A stretch of 64,000 bases of DNA. It comes from CBDDHT01 sp965227905 (lineage in GTDB: Bacteria; Pseudomonadota; Alphaproteobacteria; Rhizobiales; Methyloligellaceae). Shown piece by piece: positions 50,479 through 59,059 of the stretch (its first letter is position 1; each line of letters begins with the position of its first letter). The DNA lies in assembly GCA_965227905.1 (NCBI GenBank), contig OZ245780.1, positions 248,001 to 312,000 on the forward strand. The letters are read 5' to 3'. The position numbers were made by a program, and so were the translations under genes. The notes under the pieces are model-generated. The model was given only the letters and a program-made list of their open reading frames with translations. It searched no databases and was not told the DNA's origin.

Positions 50479-51684
50479 TTACCGGCCAGGCACCGAAACA
50501 ACCGCACCTGCGCCAATTAGCGCTTCAATTTCCGTATCCGTGACCCCTGCTTCGGACAGAACCTCGCGGCTGTGCTCCCCCAGTCTCGGCGGGTGACGCC
50601 GGAGTGTTTCGGCGGGGCTTTTGGAAAATCGAATTGGCGGCTTTGTCGCGCGAAGCCGGCCTTGGGTAGGATGATCGTAGTCGACAAAGAAATCCTGCTG
50701 CTTGAGCTGAGAGTCACTTTTCAGGTCTTCGAGTCGCGTAACAGGCATCGCAGGAATATCCGCCTTTCCGAACAAGGCCATCCATTCAGCAGTCGTGCGG
50801 GCGGGCATGATCTCGGCGACCATTTCATAAAGATCGTCGATCGACCGACTTCTCTCAGATGGATCGACGATGCGTGGATCATCAAACATCTCAGGTCGCC
50901 CGGCAGCCTCGAAGAAGGAACGCCATTGTTTCGTGGTGTAGGGGAGGACGGCGATGTGCCCGTCGGCGGTGGCATAGGGTCTGCGATAAGGCGACAGAAC
51001 ACGATCATAGCCCATCGGAGCCTCCGGTGGCACAAAGGCCTCGCCATTCAGATGTTCAACCAGCGAGTATGAAACCATGGTCTCGAACATCGGCACCTCG
51101 ACTTCCTGGCCCTCTCCATGTCGCTCCCGGTACAGGAGTGCTGCGGTAATCGCTGACACAAGCATCAGCGACGATGTCTTGTCGGCAACGATCTGCGGTG
51201 CGTAAGCCGGCTCCCCTCCTGTCATCGCATTGAGATCAGCGATCCCCGCCATGGCCTGAATGATATCGTCATAGGCTGGCACGTCGGCGTAGGGGCCGCC
51301 TTTCCCAAACCCCCAGGCATTGCAGTAGACGAGCTGCTCGTTTGCAGATCTCAATTCAGAGTAGGTGAGTCCAAGCTTCTCGATCGCCTTTGGCCGCAGG
51401 CTATGCACGAAGACGTCGGCCCCGGCCGCAACGGCAAGCAACGCCTGACGGGCTTCGGGCTTCTTGAGATCAAGCGACAAGCTGCGCTTATTGCGGTTCA
51501 CGTTGAGAAAGTTGGCGCCCATACCGGGCGAGCGAGCCGGCTCGACGCCGCGGAGCGTATCGCCATCCGGGCTTTCGACTTTGATGATGTCTGCGCCCAT
51601 CTCGCCGAGCGTCCGCGTTGCATACGGACCGAAGACGACAGACGTCAGGTCGATGATCTTGATACCCTCTAGCGGACCGCTCAT
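50479..51684 (-). CDS. CaiB/BaiF class III CoA-transferase 1
   Basis: A 401-residue CoA-transferase. Typical N-terminus (GPLEGIKIIDLTSVVFGPYATRTLGEMGADIIKVE), then GDTLRG, DLKKPEARQALL and VQSLRPKA-like VHSLRPKAIEKLG. The catalytic Asp segment is PAYDDIIQAMAGI. Family role: transfer of CoA between carboxylic acids. Start 51684 has GGGGAAG upstream; ATG 51720 would extend it into a long inverted repeat. Acid substrate unknown. Confidence 0.9.
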   Translation of the reverse strand: MSGPLEGIKIIDLTSVVFGPYATRTLGEMGADIIKVESPDGDTLRGVEPARSPGMGANFLNVNRNKRSLSLDLKKPEARQALLAVAAGADVFVHSLRPKAIEKLGLTYSELRSANEQLVYCNAWGFGKGGPYADVPAYDDIIQAMAGIADLNAMTGGEPAYAPQIVADKTSSLMLVSAITAALLYRERHGEGQEVEVPMFETMVSYSLVEHLNGEAFVPPEAPMGYDRVLSPYRRPYATADGHIAVLPYTTKQWRSFFEAAGRPEMFDDPRIVDPSERSRSIDDLYEMVAEIMPARTTAEWMALFGKADIPAMPVTRLEDLKSDSQLKQQDFFVDYDHPTQGRLRATKPPIRFSKSPAETLRRHPPRLGEHSREVLSEAGVTDTEIEALIGAGAVVSVPGR

Positions 51685-51717
51685 TGAGTCTTCCCCATTT
51701 TCGTTGCCGGCATTGGC

Positions 51718-51795
51718 CATGCCGCCCTCTCCCCCGGCCCAACCACCCAATAAGGTTACCCTCGGGGTGGTTGGGCCGGGGGAGAGGGCGGCATG
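51718..51795. repeat. Long perfect inverted repeat (31-base arms), copy 1
   Basis: Left arm 51718-51748 and right arm 51765-51795 are exact reverse complements, with a 16-base loop. Core: CCCTCTCCCCCGGCCCAACC. It starts 33 bases upstream of the CoA-transferase start codon and ends about 90 bases before the divergent nitroreductase. A related element lies at 56703-56783 in the same position relative to the second CaiB-type gene. Confidence 0.92.
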
Positions 51796-51882
51796 GTGTT
51801 CATAGGAGAGTCCAACGCTAACGGCTTTTCTTGGCGCACGATCTCACTATAGTGCCCTCCGCCTCATAAGGACGAGACGCCC

Positions 51883-52572
51883 ATGGACAAATGCTTGAAC
51901 CAGCCTCTTTCCGCAAGAGAGGCCGTGACGGGGCGGCGCTCAGTGCGCCGCTTCTTGCCGGACCCCGTATCACACGAGACGATCGAAGCCATCCTCGATC
52001 AGGCAGCAAGGGCGCCAAGCGGAACGAACACGCAGCCTTGGCATGTCCATGTCGCAACCGGCGCCGCACGCGACCGCCTTGCCAAAGCGGTAACGGCAGC
52101 AGCCATAGCCGGCGAAGAGAGCGAAGAGTATCGCTATTCTCCGAAGGAGCGGTTCGAGCCGCATCTGACCCGAAGACGCACGGTCGGCTTCGCGCTATAC
52201 GGCATCCTGGGTATCGAGCGCCACGATATGGAGGCGCGGAAGAAACAGCATCTGCGGAACTATCAGCTCTTCGATGCACCGGCGGGACTGTTCTTCACGA
52301 TGGACCGGCGCCTTGAATATGGAAGCTGGCTCGACATGGGAATGTTCATCCAGAACGTGATGATCGTTGCTCGCACTCACGGTTTGGAGACCTGCCCCCA
52401 AGCTTCCTGGCTGCACTATGGCGGTGTCGTACATGAGGTGCTGAAAATTCCCGACAGCCAGATTCTGTTGACCGGCATGGCACTCGGTGTCGCCGATCCG
52501 GAAGCGCCGGAAAATGCACTGGTGACCGAGCGCGAGCCAGCTGCGAATTTTACGGTCTTCCACGAGGATTGA
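51883..52572 (+). CDS. Nitroreductase family protein
   Basis: A 229-residue FMN-dependent reductase. The N-terminal RRSVRRFLPDPVSHETIEAILDQAARAPSGTNTQPWHV is the classic FMN-binding opening, and GLETCPQASW with LLTGMALGVADPEAPEN near the end is typical. Such enzymes reduce nitro groups, quinones or flavins using NAD(P)H. Substrate unknown. It is divergent from the CaiB gene across the long inverted repeat. AAGGACGAG lies upstream. Confidence 0.93.
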   Translation: MDKCLNQPLSAREAVTGRRSVRRFLPDPVSHETIEAILDQAARAPSGTNTQPWHVHVATGAARDRLAKAVTAAAIAGEESEEYRYSPKERFEPHLTRRRTVGFALYGILGIERHDMEARKKQHLRNYQLFDAPAGLFFTMDRRLEYGSWLDMGMFIQNVMIVARTHGLETCPQASWLHYGGVVHEVLKIPDSQILLTGMALGVADPEAPENALVTEREPAANFTVFHED

Positions 52573-52612
52573 ATTCTATCTGCCGTACGAACAGGCAGGA
52601 GTGAATGCCTCA

Positions 52613-53236
52613 CTAGCTCGCAAGATCGACCTCTGTATCGGGAATAGGAAACATCGATTGCAACGCCGCGACCAGCGCGCGCGACTGCCGGCACCCGGCG
52701 ATCCCTTTCACGCACGCATAATGGATATCCTTACTGGCGTCGTCATCCTGGATAAGCGCGATCTTCTCGATACTCAGGCCATGCCCTTTCCCGTTGCTGA
52801 ACCGAAGAACACCGTCCAACTGACCTGAGCGAACCAGCTCAAGATCTTCTGTCGCCATTGAGCAATTCACAAATGGCTCGAGGCTTTCAATACCCTTTGG
52901 CCATTTGGCCGGGAGATGTTTCTTGAGTTCCCTGCTGACGCCGATACGAAGTTTTCGGCCGGTCAGTGCCGGAGCGATTTCTTCCGTTGCCAAGGAAATG
53001 ATGCGGAATGCCTCGCTCAGAGCAGGCAGATAGGCTTCGCCAGCTTCGGTAAGAAGGAGGCCTCTTGCCAGTCGCCTGAACAGCTCCACACCCAATACAG
53101 CTTCAAGGGCCTTGACCTGCTGGCTGACGGCACCGGCGGTCACACCGAGTTCACTCGCCGCCAGCTTGAAGCTCAGATGTCGGGCCGAAGCCTCGAATGC
53201 GCGAAGACCGTTTAGCGGTGGGAGCCTGTGACTCAT
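52613..53236 (-). CDS. Short LysR-type regulator (reduced effector domain)
   Basis: A 207-residue protein. The N-terminal winged helix (LNGLRAFEASARHLSFKLAASELGVTAGAVSQQVKALE) is of the GcvA branch of LysR proteins. Normal LysR proteins have about 300 residues. Here the effector domain after residue 95 is about 110 residues shorter, with only the first subdomain and a short end visible. It is divergent from the gcvT-like gene and probably regulates it. The frame is open, so it is not a visible frameshift. Confidence 0.82.
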   Translation of the reverse strand: MSHRLPPLNGLRAFEASARHLSFKLAASELGVTAGAVSQQVKALEAVLGVELFRRLARGLLLTEAGEAYLPALSEAFRIISLATEEIAPALTGRKLRIGVSRELKKHLPAKWPKGIESLEPFVNCSMATEDLELVRSGQLDGVLRFSNGKGHGLSIEKIALIQDDDASKDIHYACVKGIAGCRQSRALVAALQSMFPIPDTEVDLAS

Positions 53237-53404
53237 GGATCAAGCCTTTGCGATCGGTTTTCAGATAATGACTATATGACATAGATTTTCTATTCCATCA
53301 GAGCAACTTTTCTGGTTTGCCGATGTCGCCGCTAGCGTGCATTGATCAAAGACACAGCATCCCGACCAATCGCGTTTCACTGCTTTCCACGAGGACTGAA
53401 TACC

Positions 53405-54955
53405 ATGCGTCAAACACCGCTCTTCGAGCGCCATATGTCCAGCGCCCTGAAGGTCATCAATCTCAAAGGCGTGGCGAGACCTGTCGAGTATATCGGGCAT
53501 CGCGCCGAGCATAAGGCGATCCGAGAGGCGGTCAGCATTTGCGACGCCTCACATCTTGGCGAAGTGGAGATCGAGGGGCCGGACGCGATCGCCTTTGCCG
53601 ATCACATCCTGACCAATGACATTGCCGGCCTGGAAGTGGGCAAAGCTGCCTATACGATGATGTGCCGCGAGAACGGCTACATTATCGACGACCTGATCTG
53701 CTATCGGGTGACCGAAGACCGCCTCTTGCTGGTGATCAATGTGCCCATGATCCAGGAAGATCTGGCTTGGATCCATGCCCATGCTGCAGACCGCGACGTA
53801 AGGGTTCGCAACCTTTCGACGGATCTGGCAATTATCGCAGTGCAGGGGCCGCTTGCAATGGAGGCGATGCAGCGCATGACCCGGGCGGATGTGCATGCAA
53901 TCGACTATTTCGGGTGCGCCGAAACCGATATCGCGACGGACGATATGGTTGTCCCCTGCCTGCTAACGCGGACGGGATATACCGGTGAAATCGGTTTCGA
54001 GATCATCGTCGACCGCGACCTGGCCACGCGTGTCTGGGACGCACTTCTCGTCTATGGCCGCCCGCTGGGGCTGGTCCCTCATGGCGTGGCCGCACGTGAA
54101 AGTGCGCGCACGGAAGCCGGTTATCTTCTCAATGCCAACGATATGGACGGCAAGACATACCCGGAAGAAGCCGGCGTCAGCTGGACCGTCCGTATGAACA
54201 ATCCGTTTATCGGACGAGACGCCATAGCCGCCATGAACGAAAAGGGTTATCCGCGCAAACTTGCCGGATTCGCTATCGAGGGCTCGCGAACGGTTCGCTA
54301 TGGCGCGCCGGTCTTCGTCGATGGAAAACAGGCTGGAACCATGACCAGCGGACCCGTCGGTCCGGCCCTTCTCGGTCGCCCCATCAGCATTGGCATGGGT
54401 TTCATCGAGACGGACTATGCGACACCTGGAACCAACGCCAATATTGAAATCGAGATCGATGGCGAGCGCCTTGAGGCAAGAGTCGTCAAGATGCCCTTCT
54501 CCGATCTTAATCCGCGCGCCGAGCCGAATACACGGACGCTTTCGCCCTTCGACCTGGCATTCACGAGCGACCATCTCTGGCTCAAATCAAGTACAGACAG
54601 GACGTGCATCATCGGGATCACCGATCCGGGGCAGCGGGAGTTCGGTGAGTTGCTTGACCTTGTCCTTCCTGAAATCGGGACGGAAGTTACAGCTGGCGAG
54701 CCGATTCTTCGGATTGACGCCTATCGAGGCGCCGTGGCGCCGGTATCGCCTGTTTCCGGGCGCGTGACAGGTCGTGACAGCCAAGCGCTTTCCGATCCCT
54801 CATTGGTGAACAAGTATCCTTATGCCGTTGGTGGACTGCTTGCCATCGAAACCAGCGGTTCAACCGGTGAGACCATGGATTTTGCAGCCTACCGAGCGTT
54901 CATGCGTGAGCTATGGCGTTACGAGACCTGGACGCAGGCCAAGCGAACGACCTGA
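53405..54955 (+). CDS. GcvT-like aminomethyltransferase fused to a GcvH-like domain without lipoyl lysine
   Basis: A 516-residue protein. Residues 1-375 are a T-protein fold (FERHMSSALKVINLKGVARP, NGYIIDDLICYRVTEDRLLL, TRTGYTGEIGFEI, PHGVAARESARTEAGYLL). Residues 386-495 are an H-protein fold (FTSDHLWLK, ITDPGQREFGELLDLVLPE, PVSGRVTGRD, KYPYAVGGLLAIE). The position of the lipoyl lysine is R441, by gap-free alignment of LPEIGTEVTAGEP to the PVSG turn. The domain so cannot be lipoylated there. T-protein folds can also demethylate dimethylglycine, DMSP or aromatic methyl ethers with folate. folD is 2.4 kb downstream. GAGGAC precedes ATG 53405. Confidence 0.92.
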   Translation: MRQTPLFERHMSSALKVINLKGVARPVEYIGHRAEHKAIREAVSICDASHLGEVEIEGPDAIAFADHILTNDIAGLEVGKAAYTMMCRENGYIIDDLICYRVTEDRLLLVINVPMIQEDLAWIHAHAADRDVRVRNLSTDLAIIAVQGPLAMEAMQRMTRADVHAIDYFGCAETDIATDDMVVPCLLTRTGYTGEIGFEIIVDRDLATRVWDALLVYGRPLGLVPHGVAARESARTEAGYLLNANDMDGKTYPEEAGVSWTVRMNNPFIGRDAIAAMNEKGYPRKLAGFAIEGSRTVRYGAPVFVDGKQAGTMTSGPVGPALLGRPISIGMGFIETDYATPGTNANIEIEIDGERLEARVVKMPFSDLNPRAEPNTRTLSPFDLAFTSDHLWLKSSTDRTCIIGITDPGQREFGELLDLVLPEIGTEVTAGEPILRIDAYRGAVAPVSPVSGRVTGRDSQALSDPSLVNKYPYAVGGLLAIETSGSTGETMDFAAYRAFMRELWRYETWTQAKRTT

Positions 54956-55027
54956 GCGATGATTGGATCCAACTGCATGATGGCCGTTCGGCATGGATAG
55001 ACGAGACATTTCGGTATCTGACAGTGT

Positions 55028-55513
55028 TCAACTCTCAGCAGGCCGCTTGCGCAGCAGGTATTTGTGCCTGCCGTCGAGTACGAGAACACCGTCCTGATTA
55101 TGCACTGTCGCGGCGCATGTCATCACGCCGGTCGTGTTCTGTGGCTTCAATTCCGTAATCTTCAGGCTCGGATAGAGCGTATCTCCGGCATAGACGGGCT
55201 TGAGGAACCGCGACGACTGCTCAAGGAAGCCGATCAGCGCTTCACCCATCTGATGAGGCAGGATGCTGGCACCGGCCGCTGTCTGTGCGAGGACCTGAAG
55301 GCCATGGGCGAGCAACTCGTCATGCCCGTGCCGGCGGCAATACGCACGGTCGTAGTGGATTGGATGATTGTCCCCGGAGACCGCCTGAAAGGCTAAGAAG
55401 TTAGCGTCGGTCAAAGTCCGCGATGGGATGTAGAACGTCTCTCCCAATTCGAAATCATCGAAGTAGCGTGTTTCCCCAAAACTGTGCCTGGCCGGATCGA
55501 AGTCGCCGCTCAT
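55028..55513 (-). CDS. MaoC family (R)-specific hydratase
   Basis: A 161-residue hotdog-fold hydratase. The signature FQAVSGDNHPIHYDRAYCRRHG (about residues 43-64) contains the catalytic Asp and His. Probable hydration of an enoyl-CoA. Its start overlaps the second CaiB-type gene by four bases, so the two are cotranscribed and the CoA-transferase product may be its substrate (inference). Confidence 0.92.
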   Translation of the reverse strand: MSGDFDPARHSFGETRYFDDFELGETFYIPSRTLTDANFLAFQAVSGDNHPIHYDRAYCRRHGHDELLAHGLQVLAQTAAGASILPHQMGEALIGFLEQSSRFLKPVYAGDTLYPSLKITELKPQNTTGVMTCAATVHNQDGVLVLDGRHKYLLRKRPAES

Positions 55514-56682
55514 GATTTCACGTCCTGGCGAACCGTTCCGCTTTCGATCAGAGCATCGATATCGCCATCGTCCAATCCGATCTCAGAAAGCACGACCCGG
55601 CTGTGCGACCCGACGGCCGGCACGGGAGCCTCGAAGAGCGGTTGTCCAGGCGTTCGCACAATTGGGACATTATGATCGGGCGTCATCTGCATCTGCGGAA
55701 CGGCATCGATTGCCTGCGTCTGCGCATCATTCAGCAGATCGCCATAGTCGTTGATACGTGCGGCGAGAGCGCCTTCGGCAGCAAACCGCGGCAGCCATTC
55801 AGCGGTGGGGCGGGTTCGGCATCGGTCGGCAATCAAGTCGGTGAGTTCGGGTTGGTTCGCGATTCGGTCTGCAAACGTTCTAAATGGATCTTCTTCAGCG
55901 AGATCAGGGCAATCAAGAGCACGGCAGATCGCGGCGAAATTCTCTTCCTTGATCAAGGCAATGGCCATCCAGCCATCGCTGGTCTGATACGTGCCTGCTG
56001 GCGGGTTCAGATCGGCAACCTCTCCGCCACGAAAACCGTATTCAGCAATCTTCGGCATCTGGATCGCCGCTGCGCACTGCATGAGATTCACATCGAGATG
56101 ACGCCCCTCACCGTCGTTTCGTGCTTGCAGGATCGCCATTGAAGCCGCCTGAAACCCATAGACCCCTGTCAGATTGTCGACGAGCGTGGTGCTGATGCGG
56201 TGGGGAATCCCATCCTGGCCCAGATTTATGGACATCAGTCCCGACAGCGCTTGTGCAATCGTGTCGGTCAGGGGTTCGCTCTTCTTCGGCCCGTCGTGAC
56301 CGAAACCAGAAACCGAAAGATAGACGAGACGGGGGTTGACCGCATGAACCGCATCGTAGCCGATGCCGAGGCGTTCAGCGGCGCCCGGGCGCCCGCTCTC
56401 GATAAGAAGATCTGCCTTCTCGGCAAGTTTGAGGACCGCCGCTATGCCTGCCTCGGTCTTCAGGTCGATCGACAGGCTCTCTTTGCCACGATTGTGCGCG
56501 AAGACTGCCACCGTTATGTCCGGAACGCCCGGTCCGAGATGGCGCATCCATTCGCCGCCGGTCGGCTCGATCTTGATGACCCTAGCCCCATACTCCGCAA
56601 ACAGGCCGCCGCAAGACGGTCCGGCAACCCCCTGTGAGAGATCCAAGACGAGATAATCCGATAGAGGAGCGACGCGCGACAT
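55510..56682 (-). CDS. CaiB/BaiF class III CoA-transferase 2
   Basis: A 390-residue CoA-transferase. Opening DYLVLDLSQGVAGPSCGGLFAEYGARVIKIEP and GREWMRHLGPG-like GGEWMRHLGP, then GRPGAAERLGIGYDAV and SGFGHDGPKKSEPLTDTIAQALSGLM (the Asp in LTDTIAQ is the likely catalytic residue). It is upstream of and coupled to the MaoC hydratase. It is not closely similar to the CaiB-type protein at 50479. Start 56682 is chosen; a longer frame runs into an inverted repeat. Confidence 0.9.
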   Translation of the reverse strand: MSRVAPLSDYLVLDLSQGVAGPSCGGLFAEYGARVIKIEPTGGEWMRHLGPGVPDITVAVFAHNRGKESLSIDLKTEAGIAAVLKLAEKADLLIESGRPGAAERLGIGYDAVHAVNPRLVYLSVSGFGHDGPKKSEPLTDTIAQALSGLMSINLGQDGIPHRISTTLVDNLTGVYGFQAASMAILQARNDGEGRHLDVNLMQCAAAIQMPKIAEYGFRGGEVADLNPPAGTYQTSDGWMAIALIKEENFAAICRALDCPDLAEEDPFRTFADRIANQPELTDLIADRCRTRPTAEWLPRFAAEGALAARINDYGDLLNDAQTQAIDAVPQMQMTPDHNVPIVRTPGQPLFEAPVPAVGSHSRVVLSEIGLDDGDIDALIESGTVRQDVKS

Positions 56683-56702
56683 GGTGTGTCTCTTTGTTCG
56701 GT

Positions 56703-56783
56703 CCGGGCCACCCTCTCCCCCGGCCCAACCACCCCAAATGGTACCAGTCATGGGTGGTTGAGCCGGGGGAGAGGGTGGCCCGG
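56703..56783. repeat. Long inverted repeat (32-base arms, one mismatch), copy 2
   Basis: Left arm 56703-56734, right arm 56752-56783, one mismatch in 32 pairs. The core is the same as in the copy at 51718 (CCCTCTCCCCCGGCCCAACC). It lies about 20 bases upstream of the second CaiB-type gene and about 70 bases before the divergent thioesterase gene. Confidence 0.92.
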
Positions 56784-56855
56784 GAGCTGACGGCGACTCA
56801 TGCCCATTCGGGCATGGATTGACCTTGCGAGATGCTTGTCCTATCGGGTGCGGCC

Positions 56856-57290
56856 ATGAGCGACAAGCCCGACACCATCGATCTCACGTCGAAAGACACC
56901 TTCGCCCACTGGACGGAGGTGAGCATTCGCTATTCGGACCAAGACCCTATGGGCCACGTCAACAATGTGGCGATTGCCCAGTATGTGGAAGCGGGACGGG
57001 TCATGTATATCCAGCGCTTTCTAGACCTGATCGCACCGACCACACTGGACTTCATTCTTGCGCGTGTCGTGATCGACTATAAGAACGAGTTCATGTTTCC
57101 GGGCCGCGTCGAAATCGGTGGACGTCTGACGCGGATCGGCAACAAGTCTCTTACGACAGGCTTCGGATTATTCCTGGGGGACATGTGTGTTGCCACTTCC
57201 GAGAGCGTGAACGTATTTTTCGACATGACCACGCGCACGAGTGTCGTGCCGCCCGATGAAGTCCGCGCGGCTCTTGAAACGGAGTTGTAG
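56856..57290 (+). CDS. Acyl-CoA thioesterase, 4HBT hotdog family
   Basis: A 144-residue hotdog thioesterase. The signature IRYSDQDPMGHVNNVAIAQYVEAGR (about residues 24-48) contains the active-site Asp and HVNN. Similar in family, but not closely, to the protein at 17132. ATG 56832 is an alternative start; neither has a strong ribosome site. It is divergent from the second CaiB gene and converges on folD. Confidence 0.88.
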   Translation: MSDKPDTIDLTSKDTFAHWTEVSIRYSDQDPMGHVNNVAIAQYVEAGRVMYIQRFLDLIAPTTLDFILARVVIDYKNEFMFPGRVEIGGRLTRIGNKSLTTGFGLFLGDMCVATSESVNVFFDMTTRTSVVPPDEVRAALETEL

Positions 57291-57304
57291 GACTCACCGC
57301 ATGG

Positions 57305-57327
57305 ATCGCCGGATCCGATCCGGCAAT
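57305..57327. repeat. 23-base REP-like palindrome A
   Basis: ATCGCCGGATC...GATCCGGCAAT with a short loop, related to the copies at 43858 and 50447. It sits between the convergent thioesterase and folD genes. Confidence 0.75.
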
Positions 57328-57360
57328 TCAAGCAGTCTTTCGAACTGGTCAGATGAGCTA

Positions 57361-58248
57361 CTAGAGCTCCGGCATCTCCACACCATGAATGGCGCAGGCC
57401 GCCTGCACTGTATTGCGCAGCAGGCATGCAATCGTCATTGGTCCCACACCGCCTGGAACCGGCGTTATCGCGCCGGCAACCTCAACCGCTTCGGCAAAGT
57501 CGACATCACCGACGAGACGCGATTTTCCACCTTCGCCCTCGACTCTGTTGATTCCGACATCGATGACTATGGCGCCCGGCTTGACCCAGTCGCCCTTGAT
57601 CATCTCCGGTCGTCCAACGGCAGCAATCAGAAGGTCAGCTTCCTTAGCCACAGCCGGCAGATCTTTCGTTCGCGAGTGTGCAATTGTGACCGTGCAGTTT
57701 TCGGCGAGGAGAAGTTGTGCGACCGGCTTTCCGACGATGTTGGAGCGCCCGACGACCACGGCATGCAAGCCCGTAAGATCCGGCTTTGCGGCCTTTGCCA
57801 GGATAACGCTTCCGACCGGCGTGCAGGCAACGAGTGCCGGCTGGCCTGTCGCAAGGCGGCCGGCGTTCATGGGGTGGAAACCGTCCACATCCTTGGAAGG
57901 ATCGATTGTCTCCAGCACCTTGTCGGAATCGATCTGATCGGGGAGGGGCAGCTGCACCAGGATCCCATGGACAGCCGGATCCTCATTGAGTTGACGGACG
58001 AGCGCCAACACGTCCTCCTCGGACGTTTCGGCAGGTAGTTTGTGGTCGAACGAGGCCATGCCTGCTTCGACCGTCTGCTTTGCCTTCGAGCGCACATAAA
58101 CCTGACTTGCAGGGTTTTCGCCCACCAGCACCACTGCGAGCCCCGGGGTGAGCCCATGTTTGTCCTTCAGACCGGCAACTGCGCTTGCGATCCGCTCGCG
58201 TAGCGCCGCCGCCGTCGCCTTGCCGTCGATAATCTGTGCCTGCCCCAT
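57361..58248 (-). CDS. folD: Methylenetetrahydrofolate dehydrogenase/cyclohydrolase
   Basis: A 295-residue bifunctional cytoplasmic enzyme that converts methylene-THF to formyl-THF. The substrate-site YVRSKAKQTVEAGMAS and the cofactor motif VVGRSNIVGKPVAQLL are intact, and PVPGGVGPMTIACLLRNT ends the family signature. Length is normal. It is followed by yggU and yggT upstream in the same direction and probably forms a housekeeping group with them. The gcvT-like gene in this window may supply one-carbon units to it (inference). Confidence 0.97.
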   Translation of the reverse strand: MGQAQIIDGKATAAALRERIASAVAGLKDKHGLTPGLAVVLVGENPASQVYVRSKAKQTVEAGMASFDHKLPAETSEEDVLALVRQLNEDPAVHGILVQLPLPDQIDSDKVLETIDPSKDVDGFHPMNAGRLATGQPALVACTPVGSVILAKAAKPDLTGLHAVVVGRSNIVGKPVAQLLLAENCTVTIAHSRTKDLPAVAKEADLLIAAVGRPEMIKGDWVKPGAIVIDVGINRVEGEGGKSRLVGDVDFAEAVEVAGAITPVPGGVGPMTIACLLRNTVQAACAIHGVEMPEL

Positions 58249-58313
58249 CGCGCTTTCTCCAACTCGTTTTGTGTTCGGTTGGGTCGCTCTTTAGCGCTCT
58301 GGGGCCCGCCTGT

Positions 58314-58628
58314 CTAAGAAAGCTCCGCGATGCGGGAATTGACGGCGTCGATCAGCTCATCGCTCGAACCGGCAATATGGATGCGTTTCAGGCGCGATTT
58401 GCCTCCGCTCACGAGGGTAACGTCAGATTTCGCAACACCCAGCCATTTTGCCAGAATCTCCAGCAAAGCCTTGTTTGCTTTACCTTTTTCCGGCACTGCG
58501 CGGACGCGAACCTGCAGCGCGGCACCATCCACCCCTTCTGCGATACCGCAGACCTCCGTGCGAGTGGCTCGCGGTGTCAAGCGCACAAAAACGTGTACGC
58601 CCCCCGCAACAGGCGCGACGACGCCCAT
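58314..58628 (-). CDS. yggU: DUF167 family protein
   Basis: A 104-residue small cytoplasmic protein of the YggU/DUF167 family. Typical stretch: RLTPRATRTEVCGIAEGVDG, then VRVRAVPEKGKANKALLEILAKWLGV, KSDVTLVSGGKSRLK. Function is unknown in general. It starts ten bases after yggT, the usual neighbour. ATG 58628 is the likely start (GGGCGG upstream). Confidence 0.9.
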   Translation of the reverse strand: MGVVAPVAGGVHVFVRLTPRATRTEVCGIAEGVDGAALQVRVRAVPEKGKANKALLEILAKWLGVAKSDVTLVSGGKSRLKRIHIAGSSDELIDAVNSRIAELS

Positions 58629-58638
58629 TGCCGCCCGT

Positions 58639-58950
58639 TCACGGGCTACAGAACAAGGGCATGATGAAGCCGGAGTAGCAGCTCCCAATCACGACGGACT
58701 GGATGAAAAAGATCCCCAGGATCAATACAATCGGAGAAATGTCGATTCCGCCAAGATCGGGGAGAAATGCTCGAATAGGCCGCAGCACCGGTTCGGTGAT
58801 CCGATAGAGGAAGTTCACCACCGCATAGACGAATTGATTCTGCGTGTTCACAACGTTGAACGCAATCAGCCAACTCAGCACAGCGCTGATGATGATCACA
58901 TACACATAGAGCTGCAGGACGTATTTGACGAATTCGAGAAGGGCTATCAT
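58639..58950 (-). CDS. yggT: YggT family membrane protein
   Basis: A 103-residue inner-membrane protein with two blocks of hydrophobic helices (LYVYVIIISAVLSWLIAF and ISPIVLILGIFFIQSVVIG). The stretch RITEPVLRPIRAFLPDLGGIDISPI is the YggT signature. Relatives are linked to cell division or osmotic tolerance, without a proven biochemical role. It begins a yggT-yggU-folD leftward group. Confidence 0.92.
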   Translation of the reverse strand: MIALLEFVKYVLQLYVYVIIISAVLSWLIAFNVVNTQNQFVYAVVNFLYRITEPVLRPIRAFLPDLGGIDISPIVLILGIFFIQSVVIGSCYSGFIMPLFCSP

Positions 58951-59059
58951 TGCGCAGGACCGCTGATGAATGGAGGCTACCATGTAGCGGCCCAGCGACG
59001 TTGCTGCAAGAGGCGACCCCGTCGCATGGCGTTCAGCTGACCCTGCCGCCCAGCCTCGC

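Noticed and set aside
53237..53404. Glycine riboswitch before the GcvT-like gene
   Set aside because: No tandem glycine aptamer pattern is visible in this short region; it looks like a LysR-controlled divergent promoter.
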